Origin: Bacillus marasmi
GTDB lineage: Bacteria; Bacillota; Bacilli; Bacillales; Cytobacillaceae
Assembly: GCF_902168435.1 (NCBI RefSeq)
Contig: NZ_LR656172.1
Coordinates: 124,001-188,000, forward strand
DNA: 64,000 nucleotides
Direction: 5' to 3'
The notes beneath the pieces are model-generated. The model did not search any database. It was not told the DNA's origin and saw only the letters and a list, made by a program, of their open reading frames with translations. Of the stretch, positions 41,035 through 49,656 are shown piece by piece. Position 1 is the stretch's first letter; each line of letters opens with the position of its first letter. Both the position numbers and the translations under genes were made by a program.

Positions 41035-43602
41035 ATGAACAGGGAAAATCATAACCTTAAAGGAAAGGATCAACAGGATTCTAAAGCAAAGAAACTCAAA
41101 AAAAAACTAATTAAACCAGCTTGCATAACAGGAGCAACAGGCGAGCAAGGTCCCCAAGGAATACAAGGCCCAACAGGAGCAACAGGCGAACAAGGTCCCC
41201 AAGGAATACAAGGCCCAACAGGAGCGACAGGCGAGCAAGGTCCCCAAGGAATACAAGGTCCAACAGGCCCAACAGGAGCGACAGGCGAGCAAGGTCCCCA
41301 AGGAATACAAGGTCCAACAGGCCCAACAGGAGCAACAGGCGAGCAAGGTCCCCAAGGAATACAAGGCCCAACAGGAGTAACAGGCGAGCAAGGTCCCCAA
41401 GGAATACAAGGCCCAACAGGAGCGACAGGCGAACAAGGTCCCCAAGGAATACAAGGTCCAACAGGAGCAACAGGCGAACAAGGTCCCCAAGGAATACAAG
41501 GCCCAACAGGAGCGACAGGCGAACAAGGTCCCCAAGGAATACAAGGCCCAACAGGAGCAACAGGCGAGCAAGGTCCCCAAGGAATACAAGGTCCAACAGG
41601 CCCAACAGGCGAACAAGGTCCCCAAGGAATACAAGGCCCAACAGGAGCGACAGGCGAACAAGGTCCCCAAGGAATACAAGGCCCAACAGGAGCGACAGGC
41701 GAGCAAGGTCCCCAAGGAATACAAGGCCCAACAGGAGCGACAGGCGAACAAGGTCCCCAAGGAATACAAGGCCCAACAGGAGCGACAGGCGAGCAAGGTC
41801 CCCAAGGAATACAAGGCCCAACAGGAGCAACAGGCGAACAAGGTCCCCAAGGAATACAAGGCCCAACAGGAGCGACAGGCGAACAAGGTCCCCAAGGAAT
41901 ACAAGGCCCAACAGGAGCGACAGGCGAGCAAGGTCCCCAAGGAATACAAGGTCCAACAGGAGCAACAGGCGAACAAGGTCCCCAAGGAATACAAGGTCCA
42001 ACAGGCCCAACAGGAGCGACAGGCGAACAAGGTCCCCAAGGAATACAAGGCCCAACAGGAGCGACAGGCGAGCAAGGTCCCCAAGGAATACAAGGTCCAA
42101 CAGGCCCAACAGGAGCAACAGGCGAGCAAGGTCCCCAAGGAGGAGGGGTAAGCTTATTTTCAGACCAATCAAATGATAGCGAATCGCTGCTTCCGGCTAA
42201 TACAACAATAACACTTGAACTTCCACCAATATCAACACTTGACGGAGAAAGCATTAAACTTGATGCCTTTGCAAGAATCTTTTTCGAAACCACAGATTCT
42301 ACTAATCACTCCTTGGAAATATCTATTGTATTACAAAGATTGGGTGACGCACCGACAACGCTAACCTCAGCACAAATTAATCGTAGCAGACAATTTAGCA
42401 CATCTACTATAACGAGTGATACCTATACCCCGTCACTTACCTGGATAGATAAGCCTCCATCAGGGACTCATTTTTATAAAATAGAAATTACTGCATTAAC
42501 AGCCATAAATATACTAACCTTAGATATTATTAATCGTTCATTAAATTCAGTCGCTCAGATCAGTTCTGATCCATTCAACATTTTCGTTCAGTCTGGGGCA
42601 GTAGGAGGAAATGGCACACTGAATCATCCGTTTGGAACAATTGAAGAGGGGATGAACGCAGTTGCGGATGGTGGTACTGTTCATATTTTAGAAGGAATTT
42701 ACAACATCGCTTCACAGCTTAACATTACAAAATCGATGATACTTGATGGTTCGCAAGCAATATCGATGCCACAACTCATATTTGATCCGATAGTGAATTT
42801 AGATGGTTTAGTCATTGAGTCTGACGATGTGACAATTAGCAATTTACACCTAATAAGCAACAGAACTCTGACAGGTTCAAACGCAGTTGTTAAAGTGGAA
42901 TTAAGAACACTCGCAAACCTTTATCATAATATCAATATCAGTTCGAATATCATTGAAGGCACAGTTCGTAGCGGGTACTTCTGGGCGGAAGATTTAACAA
43001 TTGAGGATAATATCTTTAATCATAATGCGACAAATTCACAAAGCCTACGGTTTCAAATGGTTAGAGGCACTACTAATATATTAAATAATACATTTAATGG
43101 TAATAGCACCAGTGTTGGAGCTGTTATATTCGAACCTAACCTTGTATCGTATACGATGTCTGGAACCATTCATATAAATGGAAATACGATGAGTAGCTTT
43201 AATCAATTCGTAAATTTCTTCGGAATCCTTGAAGGTCCAACTAGTTTATATATTGAGGGCAACAACATTAACCATGGAAGCAATTCTGGAAGTAGTATCA
43301 TTTTAACCACACGTATAGACTATAGTTTAATGAATGACCTCTTAATCCAAAATAACTATTTTGAAAATAACGACAATGAACGCCTAGCCGTTTATTTTGC
43401 TAGTGGAGGAGGAGGCACCAGTATACCATCGAACAATCAAATTCAGGTGTATTCTAATGATGCGTTTTTTCCAAATGGGTATGGTCAGCGTCCTGGCGAT
43501 ACAGCAGACCCAAATTTCCCGGTAGGATATAACAACACGGCTGGTGGATTGGGGATGACCCTAAGCGCATTCGACTTACAAGGAAACCAACTCATCATCT
43601 AG
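41035..43602 (+). CDS. Collagen-like repeat protein with beta-helix-type C-terminus
   Basis: About 855 residues from the ATG at 41035 (ribosome site GGGGTGA). After a charged N-terminus ([24 protein letters not shown]), residues about 32-365 are uninterrupted G-x-y triplets built from the 15-residue unit [15 protein letters not shown], with some GPT insertions; this forms a collagen triple helix as in exosporium filament proteins of the BclA type. The C-terminal 480 residues are a Ser/Thr-rich beta domain followed by a right-handed beta-helix-like segment ([20 protein letters not shown], then [21 protein letters not shown], then repeated ISSNIIEG / IEDNIFNHN / INGNTMSS / IEGNNINHG / IQNNYFENN coils). 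BclA proteins normally end in a TNF-like trimer domain, so this C-terminus is different. Surface or spore-coat location is inferred. Confidence 0.85.
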   Translation: MNRENHNLKGKDQQDSKAKKLKKKLIKPACITGATGEQGPQGIQGPTGATGEQGPQGIQGPTGATGEQGPQGIQGPTGPTGATGEQGPQGIQGPTGPTGATGEQGPQGIQGPTGVTGEQGPQGIQGPTGATGEQGPQGIQGPTGATGEQGPQGIQGPTGATGEQGPQGIQGPTGATGEQGPQGIQGPTGPTGEQGPQGIQGPTGATGEQGPQGIQGPTGATGEQGPQGIQGPTGATGEQGPQGIQGPTGATGEQGPQGIQGPTGATGEQGPQGIQGPTGATGEQGPQGIQGPTGATGEQGPQGIQGPTGATGEQGPQGIQGPTGPTGATGEQGPQGIQGPTGATGEQGPQGIQGPTGPTGATGEQGPQGGGVSLFSDQSNDSESLLPANTTITLELPPISTLDGESIKLDAFARIFFETTDSTNHSLEISIVLQRLGDAPTTLTSAQINRSRQFSTSTITSDTYTPSLTWIDKPPSGTHFYKIEITALTAINILTLDIINRSLNSVAQISSDPFNIFVQSGAVGGNGTLNHPFGTIEEGMNAVADGGTVHILEGIYNIASQLNITKSMILDGSQAISMPQLIFDPIVNLDGLVIESDDVTISNLHLISNRTLTGSNAVVKVELRTLANLYHNINISSNIIEGTVRSGYFWAEDLTIEDNIFNHNATNSQSLRFQMVRGTTNILNNTFNGNSTSVGAVIFEPNLVSYTMSGTIHINGNTMSSFNQFVNFFGILEGPTSLYIEGNNINHGSNSGSSIILTTRIDYSLMNDLLIQNNYFENNDNERLAVYFASGGGGTSIPSNNQIQVYSNDAFFPNGYGQRPGDTADPNFPVGYNNTAGGLGMTLSAFDLQGNQLII
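41131..42142 (+). repeat. 45-bp tandem collagen-coding repeats
   Basis: More than twenty units coding [15 protein letters not shown], nearly identical at DNA level; some units carry an added GPT (nine bases). Several other frames are also free of stops throughout, a by-product of the repeat composition. Copy number is likely to vary between strains. Confidence 0.88.
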
Positions 43603-43636
43603 AAAAGCAGCATCCGTTATTGTGATGCTGCTTTTC
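43603..43636. terminator. GCAGCATC-type hairpin terminator of the collagen-like gene
   Basis: AAAAGCAGCATC pairs with GATGCTGCTTTTCC around CGTTATTGT. It begins at the base after the stop codon. Confidence 0.8.
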
Positions 43637-43647
43637 CTATTAGCAAA

Positions 43648-43751
43648 GGTGCCTGTCACCACCCGAAATTTGTCGAACGCATAAGGTGCCTGTCACCACC
43701 CGAAATTTGTCGAACGCATAAGGTGCCTGTCACCACCCGAATTTTGTCGAA
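43648..43751 (+). repeat. Three tandem GGTGCCTGTCACC-family copies
   Basis: Copies at 43648-43677, 43685-43714 and 43722-43751 with a constant 37-base period and the linker CGCATAA. Two carry the AAATTTGTCGAA variant. This is the largest cluster of the family in the window. Confidence 0.9.
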
Positions 43752-43781
43752 AAGATTACTATGTTGATTTCCCCAGGAGGA

Positions 43782-43830
43782 TTGAGGTTTTGGGGGAAGT
43801 GGTGTATAGTACATTACATCAGTAATGCAC
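43782..43830 (+). promoter_or_regulatory. Promoter and operator of the second GntR-ABC operon
   Basis: -35 TTGAGG (43782-43787), exactly 17 bases, -10 TATAGT (43805-43810). An inverted repeat GTACATTAC-ATCA-GTAATGCAC (43809-43830, eight of nine pairs) covers the start point. The layout is the same as in the first GntR operon at 16226-16282. Confidence 0.75.
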
Positions 43831-43854
43831 TAACTTAGAGAGGAGGTAAAGCGG

Positions 43855-44235
43855 TTGATTCCAAATTTTAATGGAGCGAAGCCCATCTATCTACAAATCT
43901 CAGAATGGTTAGAGACGGAAATTTTAAACGACCATTTTCAAAGTGACGAAAAAATCTACTCACAATATCAGCTTGCGGAAATGTTTAACATTAACCCGGC
44001 AACGGCAGCAAAGGGTTTAAATTTATTAGCCGACGAACAAATCTTATATAAAAGGCGGGGATTGGGGATGTACGTAACAGCAAACGCCAAAGAAATGATC
44101 ACAAATAAGCGCAAAAACCAAACGCTAAAGCAGTTAATCATAGAAGTCGTTCAAGAAGCACAACGGTTAAACGTGACGAAGGAAGAACTAATCAAAATGA
44201 TTAACAATACCGAACCAGGGGAGGGTGGAAAATGA
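43855..44235 (+). CDS. GntR-family regulator, YtrA subfamily (second copy)
   Basis: A 126-residue protein with a TTG start eight bases after AGGAGG. Winged helix: PIYLQISEWLETEILNDHF, then YSQYQLAEMFNINPATAAKGLNLLADEQILYKRRGLGMYV. The short C-terminal helical tail places it with YtrA. First gene of a four-gene operon whose second gene overlaps it by four bases. It probably represses its own promoter through the inverted repeat at 43809-43830. Confidence 0.92.
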   Translation: MIPNFNGAKPIYLQISEWLETEILNDHFQSDEKIYSQYQLAEMFNINPATAAKGLNLLADEQILYKRRGLGMYVTANAKEMITNKRKNQTLKQLIIEVVQEAQRLNVTKEELIKMINNTEPGEGGK

Positions 44236-45134
44236 GCGTGATAGAATGCAACGGACTGATCAAAGTCTATCAAAACAATCGGGCGCTAAATGGGATTTCT
44301 TTTACCATTGAAGATAATAAAATCACGGGTCTCATCGGGCGAAATGGTGCAGGGAAAACAACACTCCTAAGCATCATCGCCGGGTTATTAACGCCCTCAG
44401 CTGGTGATGTAAAAGTATTTTCAGAGACTCCGTTCAATAATCTATTCGTGTCGGCAAACACGATTTTTATTCATGACCAAATGAGCCTCCCAGCTTCACT
44501 GTCACTAACGGAAATCCTGCAGGTTGCTGGTGGATTTTACCAAAACTGGGACGCAAAGCTTGCCCAAGGCTTGTTTCAATATTTCTCGTTTAAACCGAAT
44601 GACTCATATACCTCATTATCGAAAGGGCGAAAAAGCACATTTAACGCTATTTTAGGCTTAGCCGCGCATTGCCAGCTCACGATTTTTGATGAGCCAACAA
44701 CAGGGATGGATGCGACAGCCCGTCAAGATTTTTACAGAGCGCTCCTAAAAGACTATCTTGCCTTTCCGCGTACCATCATCGTTTCGACCCATCATTTAAA
44801 TGAGATGGAAGATTTGCTGGAGGATATTCTCCTAATCAACAATGGCCGCGAGCTACTTCACATGCCAGCGGCGGAATTAAAGGAATATGCGATTGGTTTG
44901 CAAGGACCGGCGGCACTTGTCGGGAAGTGGACAGAAGCGAAAGAGGTCTTATACACGAAAACGCTTGGATTCGACTCTGCCTATACCGTGGTTAAAAACG
45001 ATTTTACCGAGGCACAATTCGAACGCTTGGCGACTGAAGGCCTCAGCATATCACCCGTACCATTGAATGATTTATGTATTTACTTGACCGGTAGCACAAA
45101 GGGGGGAATTGACGATGTCTTTAATCAAGCCTAG
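44232..45134 (+). CDS. ABC transporter ATP-binding protein (second GntR operon)
   Basis: A 300-residue ATPase: Walker A GRNGAGKTTLL, signature SLSKGRKSTFNAILG (a degenerate LSGGQ), Walker B LTIFDEPTTGMD, switch STHHLNEME. The C-terminal third is the extension typical of ABC-2 drug/peptide ATPases. It overlaps the regulator gene by four bases and the permease gene by 20. Confidence 0.92.
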   Translation: MSVIECNGLIKVYQNNRALNGISFTIEDNKITGLIGRNGAGKTTLLSIIAGLLTPSAGDVKVFSETPFNNLFVSANTIFIHDQMSLPASLSLTEILQVAGGFYQNWDAKLAQGLFQYFSFKPNDSYTSLSKGRKSTFNAILGLAAHCQLTIFDEPTTGMDATARQDFYRALLKDYLAFPRTIIVSTHHLNEMEDLLEDILLINNGRELLHMPAAELKEYAIGLQGPAALVGKWTEAKEVLYTKTLGFDSAYTVVKNDFTEAQFERLATEGLSISPVPLNDLCIYLTGSTKGGIDDVFNQA

Positions 45135-45864
45135 CTTGACCGAAATCGTAAGAAAACAGTTTCTTTATAAAATGAAGGCCTATTTGCCGGCGTTTCTGAC
45201 GATGGTGGTATTACAGGTTATCGCCATCGCACTTTCCTTTAATGGAACAGGGATGTCAGGGTCCGGCAGTGACACCCTCGATATGACCGTCCACTTTTAT
45301 TCTGGGGACTTTGTCGTGACGTTTACAATGCTTTGGGCATTCGTGATTGGCTTTAATTTAACGACAAAAGCGAACCGCAACGATGACTTTACCTTTGTGA
45401 CAAATCGATTCAGCAGCAATTTGTCCAATGCGGCATTCTTATTTGCGGCAAGCGTCATTGGCGGCATCACAGCATTATTAGCCTCAAATTTGTTAATGGT
45501 TTTTGTATATTATTTTTCAAATAAGGTTCTTCTGCATAGCTTTAATGTGATGAATCATCCGTTGGAGCTGCTGACCGGGATGACTGCAGCCAGTTTGTAC
45601 GTGTTTTTAATTGGTGTGTTGGGGTATATTTGCGGGACGATCATCGGGATTTCTCGGATTTTTATTTTGCTCCTGCCAGCGGTGGCCTTCGCAACGTTTA
45701 TTGTCGGCGCCGGACTTGGTGAGAATGGTGTGATCATTTCTATATTTTTCTTTTTTACGAGAGAGACTTCGCTCCTATTATTTATTATTAAAGTGGTTGT
45801 TACAGTATTTATTCTATTGGCCGGCTCGTTTGCCTTGTCAAATCGAATGGAGGTAAGACCATGA
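45115..45864 (+). CDS. ABC-2 type permease (second GntR operon)
   Basis: About 249 residues with six membrane helices and a short soluble loop after the first (FNGTGMSGSGSDTLDM). The ATG at 45115 lies eight bases after GGGGGG; a TTG at 45109 is less likely. It pairs with the preceding ATPase as a putative exporter; the substrate is unknown. The next gene overlaps its stop by four bases. Confidence 0.85.
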   Translation: MSLIKPSLTEIVRKQFLYKMKAYLPAFLTMVVLQVIAIALSFNGTGMSGSGSDTLDMTVHFYSGDFVVTFTMLWAFVIGFNLTTKANRNDDFTFVTNRFSSNLSNAAFLFAASVIGGITALLASNLLMVFVYYFSNKVLLHSFNVMNHPLELLTGMTAASLYVFLIGVLGYICGTIIGISRIFILLLPAVAFATFIVGAGLGENGVIISIFFFFTRETSLLLFIIKVVVTVFILLAGSFALSNRMEVRP

Positions 45865-46553
45865 CCTTTATCTTACCGATTTTGATTATTTTATTCCTTG
45901 TTGGCGTTCCGATGGCGATTATGAAGCTGTTTTCTCGAAATTCCTTTTTTAAACAGTGGTTTCGAATCATGTTAGCGGGATACTTAGCAATTTTACTAGT
46001 AGGAACAGTCCTAGTGTTTACTTTGCCGATGGAGTCTAATATTTCTGGAAAAATTGTTCAGTCTGAGCGCCCTGAAATGGAATATGTAGATTTATATGAA
46101 GTGGCGTTGCAAGGAAAGCTTGACGACGAGAAATATGCGTTGAAACAGAAGGAATGGAGCTTCGATTTCAAGGGCGATGCGCTCGAACTTAAAGCGGAAG
46201 TCGAGGGGCAATTTTTTACTAGCATTGTTGTGGAAAAAACAGATGCGGCTGATGGGAAAATAAACGCTATTTTCTATAAGGGAAAAACATACATGAATAA
46301 TTGGGACGTAACAGCGGCTACAAAACCGGCTCGATTAATATTAGACGGTAACACATTGATGCTAGGAAATCCTGAACATGTTCAACTAGAATTCTCAGAC
46401 TTTAGAAATGCATTTCCAGTAGCGCAATTTACTAAAGAGCGCTCGATTATGCAAGGAGGCAACTTCTTCTCCAACCAAGACTTGCTCTACCTAAAAATAC
46501 CAAAAAGCACAAAAATCACCAACCTAACCCAACTCTACATCCAATACAAATAG
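45861..46553 (+). CDS. Membrane-anchored accessory protein of the second ABC operon
   Basis: A 230-residue protein with two N-terminal hydrophobic segments (about 3-21 and 34-53) and an extracytoplasmic C-terminal domain of about 170 residues rich in beta-strand patterns (WSFDFKGDALELKAEVEGQFF ... GKINAIFYKGKTYMNNW). No family recognised. Overlap with the permease gene shows that it belongs to the transporter operon, perhaps as a sensing or accessory subunit. A repeat copy starts one base after its stop. Confidence 0.7.
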   Translation: MTFILPILIILFLVGVPMAIMKLFSRNSFFKQWFRIMLAGYLAILLVGTVLVFTLPMESNISGKIVQSERPEMEYVDLYEVALQGKLDDEKYALKQKEWSFDFKGDALELKAEVEGQFFTSIVVEKTDAADGKINAIFYKGKTYMNNWDVTAATKPARLILDGNTLMLGNPEHVQLEFSDFRNAFPVAQFTKERSIMQGGNFFSNQDLLYLKIPKSTKITNLTQLYIQYK

Positions 46554-46554
46554 C

Positions 46555-46584
46555 GGTGCCTGTCACCGCCCGAATTTTGTCGAA
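46555..46584 (+). repeat. GGTGCCTGTCACC-family repeat
   Basis: Consensus copy, one base after a stop codon. A likely -10 (TATAAT, 46675-46680) for the cyclase gene follows further downstream. Confidence 0.85.
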
Positions 46585-46701
46585 AAAACTCAATTGTCAT
46601 TAGTTTAGAAAAACGTTTACAAATGTTAACAATATTTCGTTATTTCGGCATAATTTGTATGATACACTTAACGGTATAATGAGGGTTGGGATGGATGCTA
46701 T

Positions 46702-47388
46702 ATGGAGTACAGGGGCAGGGCGTTTTCCACCATATTTGTAATGATGATTTATGTAGTGATGTGGTCTAGTGGTAGTCTGACATTCAATTATTTTCATTTA
46801 ATAACCTTGATTTTCTTTTGCTTAATCGGTTGGTGGATGGGGAACCAGTATGACAAGGTAAAATTCCACTCCGAAAAAGACCAACTAACTAATTTATACA
46901 ATCGAAGATTCGTCCAGATCATTGCTCCTAAGTTATTGGCATTAGCTCTTCGAAAAAGTAAAAAATTATGCATCTCGTTTGTAGACGTTGATAATTTCAA
47001 ACCAATTAATGACAATTACGGTCATGAAGTTGGGGATAAAATACTCCATGATATTGCCTCAGTCATTACAAAGGTGACAAGAGAGAATGATATTGTTGCC
47101 CGTTGGGGAGGCGATGAAATTCTAATCATTTCACCTTTGTTAACAGCTAAAAAGCCCAAAGATTTGAATCAACGTATTCAGGAAAAATTAACCGAAGTTT
47201 CGCAGCGCAACAGAATAAACGTTTCCGTATCGATTGGCACAGCGATTTTTCCCGATGATGGTATCAGTTTTAGTGAATTAGTCAAAAAGGCTGACAGAAA
47301 TATGTATTTATATAAAGCAGCAAAAAAAGAGAAACATGAGGATGGATCCAAGTTTTCCCGAAAATTCCCCAATGTAGCTAAATATTAA
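46702..47388 (+). CDS. Membrane diguanylate cyclase (GGDEF domain)
   Basis: A 228-residue protein: two membrane helices (about 8-27 and 33-49) then a GGDEF domain starting DQLTNLYNRR. The active site reads RWGGDEILI, i.e. GGDEI, a change at the last, non-catalytic position. Metal-binding Asp lies in FVDVDNFKPINDNYGHEVGD. Five residues before GGDE is REND, the R-x-x-D inhibitory site for product feedback. It should make cyclic-di-GMP from GTP. No sensor domain is present apart from the short membrane part. Monocistronic, with terminator downstream. Confidence 0.9.
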   Translation: MEYRGRAFSTIFVMMIYVVMWSSGSLTFNYFHLITLIFFCLIGWWMGNQYDKVKFHSEKDQLTNLYNRRFVQIIAPKLLALALRKSKKLCISFVDVDNFKPINDNYGHEVGDKILHDIASVITKVTRENDIVARWGGDEILIISPLLTAKKPKDLNQRIQEKLTEVSQRNRINVSVSIGTAIFPDDGISFSELVKKADRNMYLYKAAKKEKHEDGSKFSRKFPNVAKY

Positions 47389-47402
47389 TCATATGTAATA
47401 AT

Positions 47403-47437
47403 TGAGCATTGCCCTTTTGGGGTAATGCTCTTTTGTT
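47403..47437 (+). terminator. Terminator of the diguanylate cyclase gene
   Basis: GAGCATTGCCC pairs with GGGTAATGCTC around TTTTG, followed by TTTTGTTG. Confidence 0.82.
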
Positions 47438-47455
47438 GTAGAAATTGGGCATAAA

Positions 47456-47503
47456 GGTGCCTGTCACCGCCCGAAAAATCTTGTTTCACGGAGTGTTTCA
47501 CAA
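47456..47503 (+). repeat. Variant GGTGCCTGTCACC repeat with a TTGTTTCAC tail
   Basis: The head GGTGCCTGTCACCGCCCG is intact, but the second half is replaced by AAAAATCTTGTTTCACGGAG and TGTTTCAC. The same chimera occurs at 48803-48849. Confidence 0.8.
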
Positions 47504-47524
47504 ATCATTATTTCGTGGAAAGGT

Positions 47525-47989
47525 TCAATATAGTTTTGATTCGGAAAAGTTTTGGAATGTACCCCAAACTTCTCTCCTAGCAATCTGAGGGTAAGTAGAC
47601 ATAAAGTTCACTATAATTGGAGCTTGATCTAGATTAGGGTAGGCGTCGAATAAAAACCGATCACCGTACCGGATAGCTGTTAATGCAAGTGGTAATTCGC
47701 ACTTAAATATTTCATTACGTTTTGAAGATTCACCCGCGGTATACTCGCCTTGATCAATATATAAATAAACATGATAGGAAAAGGAATTGCCGCTTAGGTT
47801 CCATTCACCTAAAACTTCATCTCTATTAGGGTTTATTTTATTCCAGGCATAATGAGTTCCAATTGTTAAAAATAGATTTCCCGTTAAATCGGAATGAGTT
47901 AATGTGTGTCGTCTTGGGATAACAGGTCCTGTTGCAGTAACACCATCCATGTATTCCACGGATAGTTTATATGGATTGAATTTGCTCAA
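47525..47989 (-). CDS. Staygreen (SGR) family protein
   Basis: A 154-residue protein matching the bacterial staygreen family: FNPYKLSVEYMDGVTATGPV, PRRHTLTHSDLTGNLFLTIG, INPNRDEVLGEW, and LPLALTAIRYGDRFLFDAYP. In plants SGR removes magnesium from chlorophyll a; bacterial relatives occur in non-photosynthetic Bacillus, where the native substrate is unknown. Single domain of usual bacterial length. Monocistronic, about 315 bases from its upstream neighbour. Confidence 0.85.
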   Translation of the reverse strand: MSKFNPYKLSVEYMDGVTATGPVIPRRHTLTHSDLTGNLFLTIGTHYAWNKINPNRDEVLGEWNLSGNSFSYHVYLYIDQGEYTAGESSKRNEIFKCELPLALTAIRYGDRFLFDAYPNLDQAPIIVNFMSTYPQIARREVWGTFQNFSESKLY

Positions 47990-48305
47990 GTCATCATCCC
48001 CTTGACGTTTTTTTTATCATTATGCTGATTATTAAATGTTAATTCGTAAAAACCAACGAATTAGAAAAAATGGTAATTATACCCTAATGGCGCAGTTCCA
48101 TATTTATTAAAAAATCTTTTTACTCCCAGCGAGCGGTGAGGAGAAGGTTGCTTGCTTATCGAATAATAATAAATGCCCAATTAGCTGGTGGAGGCTAATT
48201 GGGCATTTATTTTATCTTATGTGAAAATGGAGATGGAGGTACTTCAAATTTGCATGAGCCAGTCGATGATTTGCGGGTGAGTCTTAGTTATCTTTATTTT
48301 TCCAG
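47990..48305. other. Intergenic region with one strong terminator
   Basis: Besides the hairpin at 48171-48212, the region shows nothing recognisable. It must hold the staygreen promoter. Confidence 0.45.
48171..48212. terminator. Strong bidirectional-type terminator hairpin
   Basis: AAATGCCCAATTAG pairs perfectly (14 bases) with CTAATTGGGCATTT across a ten-base loop. It lies downstream of the 129-residue protein gene on the minus strand. Confidence 0.85.
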
Positions 48306-48695
48306 TTAAGCTTCAAATCTGTTAAACACATAAATAAAGCTCTGTAACCCGTTTTCATCAATACCATTTCGGTAAATTGAAATCAATTCCATGCCGAGGG
48401 CCTTGCGGATTGCGCTTGGGAAGGCATGTCCGGAAAAGCAGCAACCAAAACTAGCATTACATACGGTCTCAAGAATGTTAGTTGTTGTTTCATTGCAAAC
48501 TCCGAGATGATCTTCCTTTTCAGCTAAGACAATAATCCACTGCAACGACAGCAATTCACATCTTGTAAAATCAGCTTCATATTCATCAATCCACATTGCG
48601 ATATGCCGATGAAACTCATCCTTTGTCCCAAACTGGGATAAATCCTCCAAAATTTCATTCTTCGAGAATTGATTAATAAGTTGCTCTGTAATCAT
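48306..48695 (-). CDS. Hypothetical protein, 129 aa
   Basis: A mostly helical, acidic, soluble protein with a Cys-rich spot (CNASFGCCFSGH). No family recognised. N-terminal helices (EQLINQFSKNEILEDLSQF, then EFHRHIAMWIDEYEADF) resemble small accessory or immunity-like proteins only in general character. The ribosome site (AAAGGACGG) is further than usual from the ATG. A strong terminator follows, suggesting a real transcribed unit. Confidence 0.55.
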   Translation of the reverse strand: MITEQLINQFSKNEILEDLSQFGTKDEFHRHIAMWIDEYEADFTRCELLSLQWIIVLAEKEDHLGVCNETTTNILETVCNASFGCCFSGHAFPSAIRKALGMELISIYRNGIDENGLQSFIYVFNRFEA

Positions 48696-48802
48696 AAATT
48701 TTCGACCGTCCTTTCAATGTGTATCAAACTCGCTTGCTTTCACCCTCTATATAGGGAGCAAAGAGCAAAAAGGACAGGGTGAAATAGTCGTTTGTGTGAC
48801 GG

Positions 48803-48849
48803 GGTGCCTGTCACCGCCCGAAAAATCTTGTTTCACGGATGTTTCACAG
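48803..48849 (+). repeat. Variant GGTGCCTGTCACC repeat with a TTGTTTCAC tail, second copy
   Basis: Same chimera as at 47456-47503. The nearby GACAGACAGACAGAC stretch (about 48892-48906) is a simple tetranucleotide repeat. Confidence 0.78.
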
Positions 48850-48940
48850 GCGTGTTTTGTGTGTCATTCAAAGCCCAAGTAAATGCTCCAGACAGACAGA
48901 CAGACAAAGCAAAAGTTCTCCCCCTTACTTTCCGAACGGT

Positions 48941-49528
48941 TCAATGCTGATTTTTTATGAAAGGTAATTCATATAAACCGGCCAAGACATCTTTTACTTC
49001 GAGAAATATCCCTTCGAAATCGTTTTGATCATCTGTTATTTCTAACTCCCAGTAATGCGTAGCCTTAATTGCAGAAATATATGTATCGCCATTTTTGTTT
49101 GCTGTTACTTTCCAGTGAATTGTTGGTATATTTTCATGCTCCATTATTTTATTAAAAAAAGAGAATAACTCATTGGATAAATGACTTGTGTCCTTTTTTA
49201 AGTCTTCATGAATTTCAATGTTATAACTAATTTCTAATTCTATTGAAGCTTCCAAATTAGATTCATCATGTGGACAATCTACAAAATCATCATGGTATAA
49301 CGCGCAAGAATCTCCGTAGATTGAAGTAGCAGAAAGGAGGGAATCCCAACCAAAGTTGATTTGAGCGCTGATTAAATGTGGAGCATTTGCACTATCGACC
49401 CCACAGTTACAATTAAACTCTTTATATAAACTCCTCAATTCAATGTTTTCTCTAATATTATATGGTTCTAAACCAACATCTTTCATCGATCCTAACAATT
49501 CGTCTACTATTTCCTCATACGTCCTCAT
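48941..49528 (-). CDS. Hypothetical protein, 195 aa
   Basis: A soluble acidic protein with a good ribosome site (GAGGTGAT). A Cys-containing stretch (YKEFNCNCGVDSANAPHLIS) and several strand-helix alternations are visible; the C-terminus (YWELEITDDQNDFEGIFLEV) is also acidic. I recognise no domain. It is flanked by repeats on both sides and lies in a run of small minus-strand genes of accessory character. Confidence 0.55.
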   Translation of the reverse strand: MRTYEEIVDELLGSMKDVGLEPYNIRENIELRSLYKEFNCNCGVDSANAPHLISAQINFGWDSLLSATSIYGDSCALYHDDFVDCPHDESNLEASIELEISYNIEIHEDLKKDTSHLSNELFSFFNKIMEHENIPTIHWKVTANKNGDTYISAIKATHYWELEITDDQNDFEGIFLEVKDVLAGLYELPFIKNQH

Positions 49529-49562
49529 TTAAAATCACCTCAGCAATAGTATATCCAGAAAG

Positions 49563-49650
49563 GGTGCCTGTCACCGCCCGAAATTTGTCGAATAATAAAG
49601 GGACCACGGGGACCTGAGACAAAGTAAAGAAACACGGGGCGCTGCTCGTG
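49563..49650 (+). repeat. GGTGCCTGTCACC copy and decayed GGGGAC-family copy
   Basis: Copy at 49563-49592 (AAATTTGTCGAA variant), then AGGGACCACGGGGACCTGAG and GAAACACGGGGCGCTGCTCG, then TGTTTC, at about 49600-49650. Confidence 0.7.
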
Positions 49651-49656
49651 TTTCTT

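Noticed and set aside
41107-42293. Long minus-strand and alternative plus-strand frames over the collagen repeats
   Set aside because: They are by-products of the 45-base repeat; the [15 protein letters not shown] frame is the only one with a ribosome site and biologically sensible repeats.
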